DNA of 64,000 bases from Actinomyces wuliandei (GTDB lineage: Bacteria > Actinomycetota > Actinomycetes > Actinomycetales > Actinomycetaceae). Shown one piece after another: positions 16,954 through 26,031 of this stretch (its first letter is position 1; each line of letters starts with the position of its first letter). The notes beneath the pieces are model-generated. The model was not told where the DNA came from, did no database searches, and saw nothing but the letters and a program-made list of their open reading frames with translations. Made by a program: the position numbers and the translations under genes. The stretch spans positions 310,001-374,000 of the forward strand of contig NZ_CP025227.1 of NCBI RefSeq assembly GCF_004010955.1, written 5' to 3'.

Positions 16954-18432
16954 TCAGGACGGCTTCGGGTTGTTGATGACGGCCTCGAACAGCGCCAGGC
17001 CGGTGGTCAGGTCCCGCAGGCGCATGGCGTAGGGGCGATCCACACGGAACTCGGTGGCCTGCCCCAGGTCGGTGGCGCTCACTCCGACATCGACCTCACT
17101 GGCCCCTGCGGCCACGGTCCCGTCCTCGCGCACGATGAGCCGCACCTGCTGGCGGTAGGCGTTGACCTCGAGCCCTGGGCCGATGCGTCCCATCGGGACG
17201 ATGTCCGCCCCCAGCCCCTCCAGCACCGGCATGATGTCCACACCACTGTCACCGGTCTCCAGGTCGATGCGCGGCATCACCAGGCTCACCTCGGGGCGGA
17301 GCCCCTCCTCCTCCGCCTCGTCCAGGAGAGCGGAGGCCTGGGACCACGTCTCCGTCGGCAGGTCACCCGGGAGAGTGCCCTTCTGCGGCAGCACCACGTC
17401 CAGGGCGAAGTCCTGGGAGTAGGGTACGCGCAGCACCTTCCAGGTCACCGGCTCGTCCTTTCCCTCAGTCCTGCCCCCAGTCTTCCCCTCGGTGCACGTC
17501 ATGGTGGTGGTCTGGCGCATCATCGGGACGCTGGTCACGGATCCGTCAGCGCAGGTGAAGTCCTCGTCCCGGGTCTCCTTCTCGTCGAACAGCTCGCGCC
17601 ACCGTGCGGCGAACAGCACCACGTTCTGCAGCGCGGCCCTGAGGTTCTCTGTCACCTCCAGCGCGGAGGACTCGATGAGCCCCGCCGTGTTCTGCCGAAC
17701 CCACTGGTCCAGCACGTCCTGGGCGTCGTCGGCCTCGGCGCGCCGCAGGTCGGTGGTGAACCAGCGGTGCACCTCGTCGACGAACTCCTGGCTCACCTCG
17801 GTGGGCTCGTCGTGGTCGACGACGAGGAGCTGGTCGGCCACGTGCACCAGCGGCTCCTCCGGGGCCTCGTCACCAGGGTCGAAGCCGGAGACGTCGCCGT
17901 CGTCAGTGTCGTGTGCCAGCAGGGAGCTGCGGATCGCCGACCAGGTGGTGTTGCGCTCCTTCTCGCTGTCAGCACCCAGAAGGGTGTTGAGCCCCTGGGC
18001 GTCGGGGTCTGTCGCCCCCAGCGAGGCCGTGGCCAGGCTCAGCGTCAGGGACACCGGGCTGGCCAGGGCGTTGGCGTGGGCGTCGTTGTCCAGCTGGGCC
18101 GCCAGGAGCGCCGCCCCCAGGGCGTCGCAGGCGGTGACCGCGGCCCTCAGGTCCGAGGCGTCGGTGAGGCTGAGCTCGGTGCGCGCCACCTCGCTGGTCA
18201 GCTCGGTACCCCGGATGCCGCCCAGGGATCCGCACCCGGCCAGGCCGACGACCGCCGTCAGGAGCAGCACGCCCCGGCGGCTCAGCCCGTGCGGGAACCC
18301 GCCCGAGGACGACGGCGCCCTGCGGGCGCGCCCGGGGCGGCCAGCCGCGGCGGGCAGGCCAGCGGGGTCCGCTGGATCTACTGGGCGCCTCGGGTGGGCA
18401 GAGTCTGCCGGGCGGGCAGGGACTGGAGTCAT
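16954..18432 (-). CDS. serpin-family serine protease inhibitor, lipoprotein
   Basis: 492 residues. After a long Pro/Ala/Arg-rich N-terminus, SRRGVLLLTAVVGLAGCGSL gives a lipobox LAGC (and a possible twin-arginine pair), so the mature protein is probably anchored outside the membrane. The rest follows the serpin plan: ANALASPVSLTLSLATASLG (helix B), VLFAARWRELFDEKET (s3A region), the hinge EDGTVAAGASE matching the consensus of inhibitory serpins, and C-terminal FRVDRPYAMRLRD...LFEAVINNP. The P1 residue cannot be assigned safely; the loop after the hinge is rich in Ser, Ala, Asp and Thr. A GTG at 18468 is an alternative start with GAGG too close upstream. Likely target: host or self extracellular serine proteases. 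Confidence 0.85.
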   Translation of the reverse strand: MTPVPARPADSAHPRRPVDPADPAGLPAAAGRPGRARRAPSSSGGFPHGLSRRGVLLLTAVVGLAGCGSLGGIRGTELTSEVARTELSLTDASDLRAAVTACDALGAALLAAQLDNDAHANALASPVSLTLSLATASLGATDPDAQGLNTLLGADSEKERNTTWSAIRSSLLAHDTDDGDVSGFDPGDEAPEEPLVHVADQLLVVDHDEPTEVSQEFVDEVHRWFTTDLRRAEADDAQDVLDQWVRQNTAGLIESSALEVTENLRAALQNVVLFAARWRELFDEKETRDEDFTCADGSVTSVPMMRQTTTMTCTEGKTGGRTEGKDEPVTWKVLRVPYSQDFALDVVLPQKGTLPGDLPTETWSQASALLDEAEEEGLRPEVSLVMPRIDLETGDSGVDIMPVLEGLGADIVPMGRIGPGLEVNAYRQQVRLIVREDGTVAAGASEVDVGVSATDLGQATEFRVDRPYAMRLRDLTTGLALFEAVINNPKPS

Positions 18433-18508
18433 GTCACGATTCTGTACGAACCGGGTGGCTGCTGGCACAGGACCTCTGTCTGGGGTGGGCGCCCAGGGTC
18501 GCCCGGCC

Positions 18509-21500
18509 CTACCCGATCCCTGAGACCAGCCGGGAGATGCGCTTGAGGCTCACCTTCCGGGAGGTGCCCAGGGTCTGGGCGAACAGGCTGACCCGCAGCT
18601 CCTCGACCATCCAGCGGGCCTCCTCCAGCACCGCCTGACGCTGCGGGTCCGCAGGCAGGGACGCCGCCCGGGCGCGAGCCTGCTCCACGAGGTCGAGGGC
18701 CTGGCTGACCTGGTAGGCCAGGGCCGCGTCCTGGGAGGCGGCCGACGGCGAGGACGCCGCCCGCTCTACCCGCATTGCCAGCGCCTTCAGGTAACGGGGC
18801 AAATGGGCCAGCTGGCTGGCTGGAGTAGCGGTGACGAACCTGTCACCGGTCAGCCCGGCCGCCTGGCTACGCACCTCCTGCAGCGTGGACAGCAGCGACA
18901 GGGACGTGTGCCGCGACACTACCCGCTCCACCTCCTGGGCCGTGCTCACAGCCTGCGCCACCTGCGAGGCCACCCGGTGGACCTCGCCCTCCAACTCCTC
19001 GCGCACCACGGAGACCAGACGCTCAAACACCGCCCGCTCACGCACCTGGGCCAGCGGCGTCCCCGAGGACTCCTCCCAGCGGCCCGCCACCAGACGTGCC
19101 GCCGCCAGCTGGACGTCGGCCACGAGGGCCTCGGTGGAGGGGTAGGGGCTGGCGGCCAGGACCAGGGACTGGGTGGCGTCCCACCGGCTGGTCACCCGGC
19201 CGGTGGGAAGTGCCGTGCGCGCCAGGGCCAGGGCGATGACCCCGGCGCCGTGGGCGCCCGCCTGCGCGGCGGCGTCGGGCAGGACCCGCAGGTCCGCGGC
19301 TCGGTGCCCGCGCGCCACCAGCGCCGGGTAGCCCCGCACCACCAGGCCCGCCCGGCCGGTGGACTCCACCGTGCCCGGGATCGTCGAGGCCTGCGGCCCC
19401 TCCAGTCCGGGCACGCCCTGCGGCCAGTCCGTGAGCCCCTCACGCTCGGCCAGTCCCGAGACCGGGGGGCCGGGTGCTGGTCCGGGGGTGGTGGCCAGCG
19501 TGCTCGCGGGACCGGTCGCTACGGCAGCCTCAGTGGTGGCAGCCGAGGTGCTGGCATCAGAGGCAGAGGTTGCTGTGGATTCAGTGGCTGCGGTGCCAGG
19601 CCCCGTGTCCGCCTGCTGGTCGGCTGTCCCCCGGCCGCCAGCACCCCGACGGCCACGCCCCTTCCGGGTGCGCCCAGAGCCCCGGGTGCCCTCGGCTCCT
19701 GCGGAGCCCGGACCCGCCCCGGGGGCGTGGGCGTCCCCGGAAACCGGGCCCGCCCCGGCGCGCTGACGGGCGCGGGCCTCGGCCATGGCCTGAGCCACCG
19801 CCCCGCGTACCACGGAACGCACCGCCGCCTCGGTGCTCCCCGACAGCTCCTTCTGCAGGGCCACCAGGTCCTTGCCCTGCCCCAGGACCTCGTCGCGGTC
19901 GTCCAGCACCACGAAGGTCGTGCGCAGGTGGTCGGGCAGCCGCTCGTGCGCCTCCTGCCAGTCGGCCTGGGTGAGGGTGACCTCCCTCAGGTCGGCGACG
20001 ACCTCGGTGAACGCCTCCTGGAAGGACGTCCCCGGCGCGCTGGCACCCTCCGGCGCCGGGAACCGGCGGGACACCTCGGCCCACACCTGGGCGCCGACGT
20101 CCGGGGCGGGCACCAGCTGGCGGCGCACCCGCTTGGGCAGGGCGCGGATCGTGGCTACGCACAGCTCGGGCCGCAGCCCCGGGACCAGCCAGTCGAAGCC
20201 CTGTGGCCCCAGCCGCCCCAGGACCTCCACCGGCACTTGCACGCTGACCCCGTCGACCTCGCTGCCGGGGTCGAAGGTGTAGTCCAGGGGCAGCGTCAGG
20301 TCACCCTGGACCCAGGTGTCGGGGTAGCCGGACACGTCGTGGTCGTCCCGGTCGCCGGGCAGCAGCAGCTCTCGGGTGAAGTCCAGCAGGCCCGGGGTGG
20401 AGCGCCGCTGGTCCTTCCACCAGGCGTCGAAGGCGGCCGCCGAGGTCACCTCCTGGGGCACGCGCTCGTCGTAGAAGTCGTAGAGCACCTCGTCGTCGGC
20501 CAGCAGCCCGTGGACGCGGCGCCGCTGCTCCAGCCCGCGCAGGTCCTCGACCAGCTCCCGGTTGCGCTCTACGAAGGCGTGGCGGGCGTGCCAGCCGCCC
20601 TCCACCAGGCCGCAGCGCAGGAACATCTCCCGCGCCAGCTCCCGGGCCTGCCGGGTTCCCACCGAGACCAGGGTGGCCGGGCGGTCGGCTGCCAGGGTCA
20701 TCCCGTAGAGCATGGTGCGCTGGTGGACCATGGCTGCACCACGTCGGGTGGACCAGTACGGCTCCCCGTAGACCCGTCGCAGCAGCCCGGCACGGTCGGC
20801 GGCCTCCTCCACCCAGCCGGGCTCCACCCTGGCCACGGTGCGGGCGAACAGGCGGGAGGTCTCCACCAGCTCGGCGGTCATGACCCAGTCGTAGGTCTTG
20901 CGCCGCAGCCCGGAGCCGGGCCAGACAGTGAAGCGGGTGCCCCGGGCGCCGGAGTACTCCCGACGGCGCTCGTCCCAGCCGCCGACGTTGGACAGCAGCC
21001 CCACCAGCAGTGAGCGGTGGACAGCCTCGGCGTCGGGGGTGTCCGCGCTACGTCCCAGGGCGACCACGGCGGCGGCCACGTCCCCGTGGGGCGTCTGGGA
21101 GCCGTGGTGGCCACGCTCCAGCGCGTCCCCTGCCGCCCGGATCGCCGTCGGCGTGGGCAGCTCGACGCGGGCGGCGTCCAGCCCCAGGGGGCGGGCCAGC
21201 TGGCGCAGCTGGGCGTGGACGTCCTGCCACTCACGCACCCGCAGGTAGTGGAGGAACTCAGCGCGGCACATGCGGCGGAAGGCCGAGCCGGACAGCTCGC
21301 GCGCCTGGGTGCGCAGGTAGCGCCACAGGTTGAGGTAGGTGAGGAAGTCGCTGGTGGGGTCGGCGAAGCGCCGGTGCGCGGCGTCGGAGGCCTCCTGCTT
21401 GTCCGCCGGGCGCTCACGGACGTCCTGGATGGACAGGGCGGCCACGATGACCATGACCTCCCCGGCGCACCCGCGCTCCCCGGCCTCCAGGAGCATGCGC

Positions 21501-23623
21501 CCCAGGCGGGGGTCGATAGGCAGGCGGGCCAGGCGGCGCCCCACCGAGGTCAGGCGGGGGCCCTGGGCTGCCTGGGGCGCAGGGGCAGCGCCCCTGCCGC
21601 TGCCGGGTGCGCGAGGAGGGGCAGCGTGCCTGCGGGCGCCCCCGCGCGCGTTATCGGGCACGACGGCCCCGATCTCGGTGAGCAGCTGGAGGCCGTCGCG
21701 GACCTGGCGGGGGTCGGGGGCGTCAAGGAAAGGGAAGTCCTGGACCGAGCCCAGTCCCAGGGCCGCCATCTGCAGGATGACGCTGGCCAGGGAGGTGCGC
21801 AGGATCTCCGGCTCGGTGTAGCGCGGGCGGGAGTCGTAGTCGTCGCGGGAGTACAGGCGCACGGCGATGCCGTCGGCCAGGCGCCCGCACCTGCCTGAGC
21901 GCTGGTCGGCGCTGGCCTGGCTGACCGGCTCGATGGGCAGGCGCTGGACCTTGGTGCGGTTGGAGTAGCGGGAGATGCGGGCCACGCCCGGGTCGACGAC
22001 GTAGCGGATGCCGGGGACGGTCAGGGAGGTCTCGGCCACGTTGGTGGCCAGGACGACCCGCTGGCAGGAGTGGGCCTCGAAGACCCGGTGCTGCTCGGCC
22101 GAGCTCAGGCGGGAGTACAGGGGGACGACCTCCACGGCCCCGGGGGTGCGGGAGCGCCCGTCGGGGGTGTAGCGCGGACCCAGGTGGTCGATGAGGGCTG
22201 CCTCGGTGTCGCGGATGTCGCGCTCCCCGGCCAGGAACACCAGGATGTCGCCCGGGGGCTCAGCCATGAGCTCGTCAACGGCGTCGAGGATCCCGGTGAC
22301 CTGGTCGCGGTCCTCCTCCCGGGCCTGCTGGCCGCCGCCGGGGCGGGAGCCGCCCGAGCCGGGGCGACCTCCTCCCCGGGAGCCGGTGCCACCCGCCCGG
22401 CCCTGGCCGGGCGACGAGGAGCGGGCCTTTTCCCGGCGGGCGCGGGCGGCGGCCCGCACGGCCGGGTCCGGGGAGGTCAGGGCGTCCAGCTCGGCCTCGG
22501 TCAGGTCGCCCGGCCCCGCAGCAGGTGTCCCGCGCGGGGCGTGCGTCCCGGCAGGGGCGGGGGAGGCCCCGCCGAGGTCCCCGGAGCCCCCGGCACCTGA
22601 GGCGTCCTCGGGCGCGGAGTCGTGGCTCCTGGCCGCGTCCCTGGCCGCGTCCTCGGCCGTCAGGGGGCGGTAGCGGACCTCGACCGGGTAGGTGCGCCCC
22701 GACACCTCAATGACCGGGACGCGCTCCGTGGCTGGCTGGTTGCCTGTCTGGCTGTCCGTGCCCCTGTCTGGCCGTCCGTCCGTGGTCGGCTGGCCGCCGG
22801 GTCCGGTGGGGTCGGTCGTGCTGGTGCTGGCAGTGCCGATGGAGCCGGGGTGCGTCGTGGTCGCGGGCAGGTGGTGGGCGAAGTGCTGGGCGAAGCGTAC
22901 GGAGTCGATGGTGGCGGAGGTGATGATGACCTTGAGGTCGGGGCGGCTGGGCAGCAGCCGGGCCAGGTAGCCCAGGATGAAGTCGATATTGAGGCTGCGC
23001 TCGTGGGCCTCGTCCACGATGATGGTGTCGTAGTGCTCCAGCATGGGGTCGGACTGGATCTCCGCCAGGAGGATGCCGTCGGTCATGAGCTTGACCAGGG
23101 TGGTGGGGCCGGTCTCCTCGGTGAAGCGGACCTGGTAGCCCACCACGCCGTCACGCCCGATAGGGGTGCCCAGCTCGCTGGCGATACGCTCGGCCACGGA
23201 GCGGGCGGCGATACGGCGCGGCTGGGTGTGGCCGATCATCCCGGCCACACCCCGGCCCAGCCCCAGGCAGATCTTGGGCAGCTGGGTGGTCTTGCCCGAG
23301 CCGGTCTCCCCGGCGACGACGACGACCTGGTGGTCGCGCACGGCTGCGGCGATCTCCTCACGGCGGGCACTGACGGGCAGCTCCTCGGGGTAGACGAGGG
23401 CAGGGACGCTGGCGGCGCGCGCGGCGAGCTGGTCGGGGGTGAAGCCCGGCCAGCGGCGGTGGGGGCCGGAGGACCTGCCGGAGCGGCCTGACCTGCCAGA
23501 GCGGCGTCCTGGCCGCCTGCCCCGGCTCCGGGTAGGCCTGCTGCCTGGCCGCCCGGGGGCGCTGGCGGGTTCGCCGTCATGCTGGTGCGGCGCCGTGTGG
23601 TGCGTGTCCTCTCCCTGTGCCAT
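18509..23623 (-). CDS. hrpA: ATP-dependent RNA helicase HrpA
   Basis: 1704 residues, longer than E. coli HrpA (about 1300). Near the N-terminus: Walker A GETGSGKTTQLPK, VDEAHERSLNIDF (DEAH box), SAT motif ITSATID, then after a long disordered insertion the motif VI region SQASADQRSGRCGRL, followed by HA2, OB-fold and the C-terminal DUF3418 domain typical of HrpA. Two low-complexity insertions stand out: about residues 260-430 (Gly/Ser/Thr/Asp/Arg-rich, inside the helicase core) and about 1290-1400 (Gly/Ala/Thr-rich), which explain the extra length. ATG 23623 is chosen; a GTG at 23644 would add 7 residues and neither has a clear RBS. Likely role: RNA remodelling or ribosome rescue. Confidence 0.92.
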   Translation of the reverse strand: MAQGEDTHHTAPHQHDGEPASAPGRPGSRPTRSRGRRPGRRSGRSGRSGRSSGPHRRWPGFTPDQLAARAASVPALVYPEELPVSARREEIAAAVRDHQVVVVAGETGSGKTTQLPKICLGLGRGVAGMIGHTQPRRIAARSVAERIASELGTPIGRDGVVGYQVRFTEETGPTTLVKLMTDGILLAEIQSDPMLEHYDTIIVDEAHERSLNIDFILGYLARLLPSRPDLKVIITSATIDSVRFAQHFAHHLPATTTHPGSIGTASTSTTDPTGPGGQPTTDGRPDRGTDSQTGNQPATERVPVIEVSGRTYPVEVRYRPLTAEDAARDAARSHDSAPEDASGAGGSGDLGGASPAPAGTHAPRGTPAAGPGDLTEAELDALTSPDPAVRAAARARREKARSSSPGQGRAGGTGSRGGGRPGSGGSRPGGGQQAREEDRDQVTGILDAVDELMAEPPGDILVFLAGERDIRDTEAALIDHLGPRYTPDGRSRTPGAVEVVPLYSRLSSAEQHRVFEAHSCQRVVLATNVAETSLTVPGIRYVVDPGVARISRYSNRTKVQRLPIEPVSQASADQRSGRCGRLADGIAVRLYSRDDYDSRPRYTEPEILRTSLASVILQMAALGLGSVQDFPFLDAPDPRQVRDGLQLLTEIGAVVPDNARGGARRHAAPPRAPGSGRGAAPAPQAAQGPRLTSVGRRLARLPIDPRLGRMLLEAGERGCAGEVMVIVAALSIQDVRERPADKQEASDAAHRRFADPTSDFLTYLNLWRYLRTQARELSGSAFRRMCRAEFLHYLRVREWQDVHAQLRQLARPLGLDAARVELPTPTAIRAAGDALERGHHGSQTPHGDVAAAVVALGRSADTPDAEAVHRSLLVGLLSNVGGWDERRREYSGARGTRFTVWPGSGLRRKTYDWVMTAELVETSRLFARTVARVEPGWVEEAADRAGLLRRVYGEPYWSTRRGAAMVHQRTMLYGMTLAADRPATLVSVGTRQARELAREMFLRCGLVEGGWHARHAFVERNRELVEDLRGLEQRRRVHGLLADDEVLYDFYDERVPQEVTSAAAFDAWWKDQRRSTPGLLDFTRELLLPGDRDDHDVSGYPDTWVQGDLTLPLDYTFDPGSEVDGVSVQVPVEVLGRLGPQGFDWLVPGLRPELCVATIRALPKRVRRQLVPAPDVGAQVWAEVSRRFPAPEGASAPGTSFQEAFTEVVADLREVTLTQADWQEAHERLPDHLRTTFVVLDDRDEVLGQGKDLVALQKELSGSTEAAVRSVVRGAVAQAMAEARARQRAGAGPVSGDAHAPGAGPGSAGAEGTRGSGRTRKGRGRRGAGGRGTADQQADTGPGTAATESTATSASDASTSAATTEAAVATGPASTLATTPGPAPGPPVSGLAEREGLTDWPQGVPGLEGPQASTIPGTVESTGRAGLVVRGYPALVARGHRAADLRVLPDAAAQAGAHGAGVIALALARTALPTGRVTSRWDATQSLVLAASPYPSTEALVADVQLAAARLVAGRWEESSGTPLAQVRERAVFERLVSVVREELEGEVHRVASQVAQAVSTAQEVERVVSRHTSLSLLSTLQEVRSQAAGLTGDRFVTATPASQLAHLPRYLKALAMRVERAASSPSAASQDAALAYQVSQALDLVEQARARAASLPADPQRQAVLEEARWMVEELRVSLFAQTLGTSRKVSLKRISRLVSGIG

Positions 23624-23718
23624 AGGAGGCCTATTGTCCCTCACCCACGGCCCGTGTGCCGTCAGCCTGGTCTCCTGCCTGCCAGACTCACCCTATTTTC
23701 ACGACTGTTTCTCGTGAT

Positions 23719-23890
23719 GTCAGTGTGGTGGCTGAGGTCCTCAGTGAGCTGCAGTGAGCTCGTCAGTGTAGAAACTGAGGCCCTCAGTGAACTACACTGA
23801 GGCTGTCAGTGTAGAAACTGAGGCCCTCAGTGAACTACACTGAGGCTGTCAGTGTAGAAAGTGAGGCCCTCAGTGGACGACACTGAGCCT
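23719..23890. repeat. four tandem 43-bp units with nested palindromes upstream of AlbA-type regulator
   Basis: Units at 23719-23761 (diverged), 23762-23804, 23805-23847 and 23848-23890 (diverged 3' half). The two central units are identical. Each has an inner palindrome ACTGAGGCCCTCAGT and outer arms TCAGTGTAG/CTACACTGA. The TACACT in the right arm fits a -10 hexamer. The last unit runs into the start of the gene. The layout is that of a multi-site operator overlapping a promoter. Confidence 0.9.
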
Positions 23891-25699
23891 GTGACTGATG
23901 AGGAGCTGGCTGAGCGGGTCGCCCAGATGCGGGCGCACGGCAGCGATGATGCCCGCACCGAGGTCAAGTCGGCCGCTGGCGGGCTGCCCAAGAGCCTGTG
24001 GGAGACGGTGTCGGCCTTTGCGAACACTGACGGTGGCACCATCATCCTCGGCCTGGACGAGCGCGAGGACTTTGCGCCCGCCGAGGGCTTCGACGCGGAC
24101 AGGATCGTCAACGCTCTTGTAGCGGGCCTGCGGAATGATCCGAAGGTCAGTCCGCTCCCAGGGGACGCGTATCGTATTGAGCGTGCCATTGTTGACGGTG
24201 CGCCCGTCGTCGTCCTGGAGGTCTACTCCCTGCGCGGCCAGCCTGGCGTCCACCTGCCCTGTCATATTGTCGCCAGGGGGGTCGGGAGGGGGAGCTACAA
24301 GCGGGTTGACGATCACGACCACCACCTGAGCACCTACGAGATCTACATGCTCCAGACCTCCTACCAGCCGCAGGGGACCGACCGTGCAGTTGTTCCCGGT
24401 GCTGCTTTTGAGGAGCTGTCCCCCGATCTGCTGCAGCGCATGCTGGCTCGGCTCCGGGCCAGCGGCTCCCACGCGCTGGACGGCCTGGCGGGTGACGACG
24501 TCCGCGGCGCCCTGAGACGCCTGGGTGTGCTGGGCGCCGACGACGTCCCGACCCTGGCTGGGTTCCTCTGCCTGGCCACCTACCCTCAGCAGCGCCTTCC
24601 GAAGCTGACGGTTGACGTCGCCGTCCACCCTGAGACCACCAAGTCGCACCGTGGTGATGTCAGGTTCGTGGACCGCCGGACCTGTGACGGCCCGCTTCCC
24701 GTGGCCGTCGAGGACGCGGTCAACGCCGTGGCGCGCCACCTGGGGCGCAGCCGTCGGGTAGAGGGCATGGCCGGGGTGGACGTCCTGGAGATCCCCGAGG
24801 AGGTGCTGCGGGAGGCGGTCACCAACGCGGTCACCCACCGTGACTACAGCCAGCAGGCTCTGGGGCAGCAGGTCGCCGTCGACGTCTACCCGGACCGGGT
24901 GGAGGTCGCCAGTCCGGGCGGCTTCTACGGGACCCGCTCCGTGCACAACGTCAGCGAGGGGCGCTCCGACTCCCGCAACCCGGACCTGGCCCGCCTGCTT
25001 ACGCTGGTACCTCGCGCGGACGGCGCCGGGGTGCTGTGCGAGAACCAGGGCTCTGGTGTGCCGCGCATGGTCGCAGCCATGCGTGAGAGCAACCTCCCTG
25101 CCCCCGACTACTCTGGGTCCAATCTGGGGCAGGTGGTGGTCCGGCTCGATCGGCCCAGCCGGTCCGACCAGGTGGTTCCCGGGTGGTGGGGTGAGCGTTT
25201 AACAGGACGCGAGACAACGGTCTTGCTCCTGGCCCACAGTGACAGGCGGGTGAGCGTGGCATCCCTGGGTGAGACGCTTGGGCTCGTCCCTGACGACGCC
25301 CGCAGAGTCCTGGGACGCCTGAAGGACCTGGGGCTCCTCAGCGGATCCGGGGACGGCCCCTATGTCGTGGTGGCTGGCGTCCGGGAGGCAGAGGCTGCTG
25401 GGGAGCCCGAGGCCACCGAGACGACGCAGGCAGCCAGGCATGACGGTGTGACTTCCGGAGCCCGCGACGCGGCCAGAGCCGCTGACGTGAGCAGGGTGAC
25501 CGGGGTGCGGGCAGAGGTCCTCTCCCTGCTTGATGAGGCCCGGCCCCGGACTGTCCACGACCTCGCCCAGGCGACGGGCAGGAGCACGGGCGCGCTCAGA
25601 CCCGTGCTCAGGAAGCTCGTGGCTGACGGGCACGCCGTGGCCACTGCCCCGCCGACCAGCCGCAGGCGCGCCTACCTGCGTGCCGGGGGTATGACCTGA
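23873..25699 (+). CDS. AlbA_2/Schlafen-type ATP-binding regulator with C-terminal winged helices
   Basis: 608 residues. The N-terminal AlbA_2 domain is marked by EVKSAAGGLPKSLWETVSAF then ANTDGGTIILGLDE (residues ~20-55). A GHKL-like ATP-binding region follows with EEVLREAVTNAVTHRDYS (~295) and SPGGFYG. The C-terminal third carries two wHTH-like segments (VSVASLGETLGLVPDDARRV; VHDLAQATGRSTGALRPVLR). This is the COG2865 group of transcriptional regulators or nucleic-acid-binding proteins, often acting in stress or defence contexts. Start choice: GTG 23873 has GAGG 6 nt upstream; GTG 23861 and GTG 23891 (giving VTDEELAERV, the usual family N-terminus) are alternatives. The 43-bp operator-like repeats overlapping the start suggest autoregulation. 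Confidence 0.85.
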   Translation: MDDTEPVTDEELAERVAQMRAHGSDDARTEVKSAAGGLPKSLWETVSAFANTDGGTIILGLDEREDFAPAEGFDADRIVNALVAGLRNDPKVSPLPGDAYRIERAIVDGAPVVVLEVYSLRGQPGVHLPCHIVARGVGRGSYKRVDDHDHHLSTYEIYMLQTSYQPQGTDRAVVPGAAFEELSPDLLQRMLARLRASGSHALDGLAGDDVRGALRRLGVLGADDVPTLAGFLCLATYPQQRLPKLTVDVAVHPETTKSHRGDVRFVDRRTCDGPLPVAVEDAVNAVARHLGRSRRVEGMAGVDVLEIPEEVLREAVTNAVTHRDYSQQALGQQVAVDVYPDRVEVASPGGFYGTRSVHNVSEGRSDSRNPDLARLLTLVPRADGAGVLCENQGSGVPRMVAAMRESNLPAPDYSGSNLGQVVVRLDRPSRSDQVVPGWWGERLTGRETTVLLLAHSDRRVSVASLGETLGLVPDDARRVLGRLKDLGLLSGSGDGPYVVVAGVREAEAAGEPEATETTQAARHDGVTSGARDAARAADVSRVTGVRAEVLSLLDEARPRTVHDLAQATGRSTGALRPVLRKLVADGHAVATAPPTSRRRAYLRAGGMT

Positions 25700-25769
25700 C
25701 GTGGTCGGGTATGACGCCAGCCGCTGGCCTGGTGCCTGTGGCTGGCAGCCTGCGCCCTAGGAGCGAACG
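25700..25769. other. short spacer after AlbA-type gene
   Basis: No feature recognised between the stop of the regulator gene and the palindromic element that begins at 25770. Confidence 0.3.
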
Positions 25770-25966
25770 GCACGCTCACCTTTCTCCGTGCTTGTGCGGA
25801 TCAGCGGAATGACACCGTTTCGCCAGACTGGGTGGAAGGGCCTGGAAGGCTCCCATGTGCAACGAGATCCTTGATGCACATGGGAGTGCCGGACGTCGGT
25901 CACACCCTAGGCCGAGATCCGCGGAATCGCGCGGTCCTCGTCTCTTGTCCGAAAAGGTGAGCGTGC
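25770..25966. mobile_element. MITE-like 197-bp palindromic element
   Basis: Terminal inverted repeats of 14 bp, GCACGCTCACCTTT at 25770-25783 and its complement at 25953-25966. Inside is a second perfect inverted repeat of 12 bp, CTCCCATGTGCA at 25850-25861 and 25875-25886 with a 13-nt loop. GATCAGCGGAAT and GATCCGCGGAAT occur as near-direct repeats in the two halves. No coding potential and lower G+C than the flanks. I could not see an obvious target-site duplication. A structured RNA is the alternative reading. Confidence 0.45.
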
Positions 25967-26031
25967 AACCGGTCCCGCGGCCAGCCCCCACTGGCCCGCG
26001 ATCGCACCGCCAGGCGGGCGTGTCAAACACC

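Noticed and set aside
18803..21013. Open frame of 736 codons on the plus strand
   Set aside because: Antisense to hrpA, which has clear helicase motifs. No motif or RBS in the shadow frame.
23719..23890. Possible CRISPR array
   Set aside because: The 43-bp units are contiguous, with no variable spacers, and no cas genes are nearby. Nested palindromes at a gene start fit operators.
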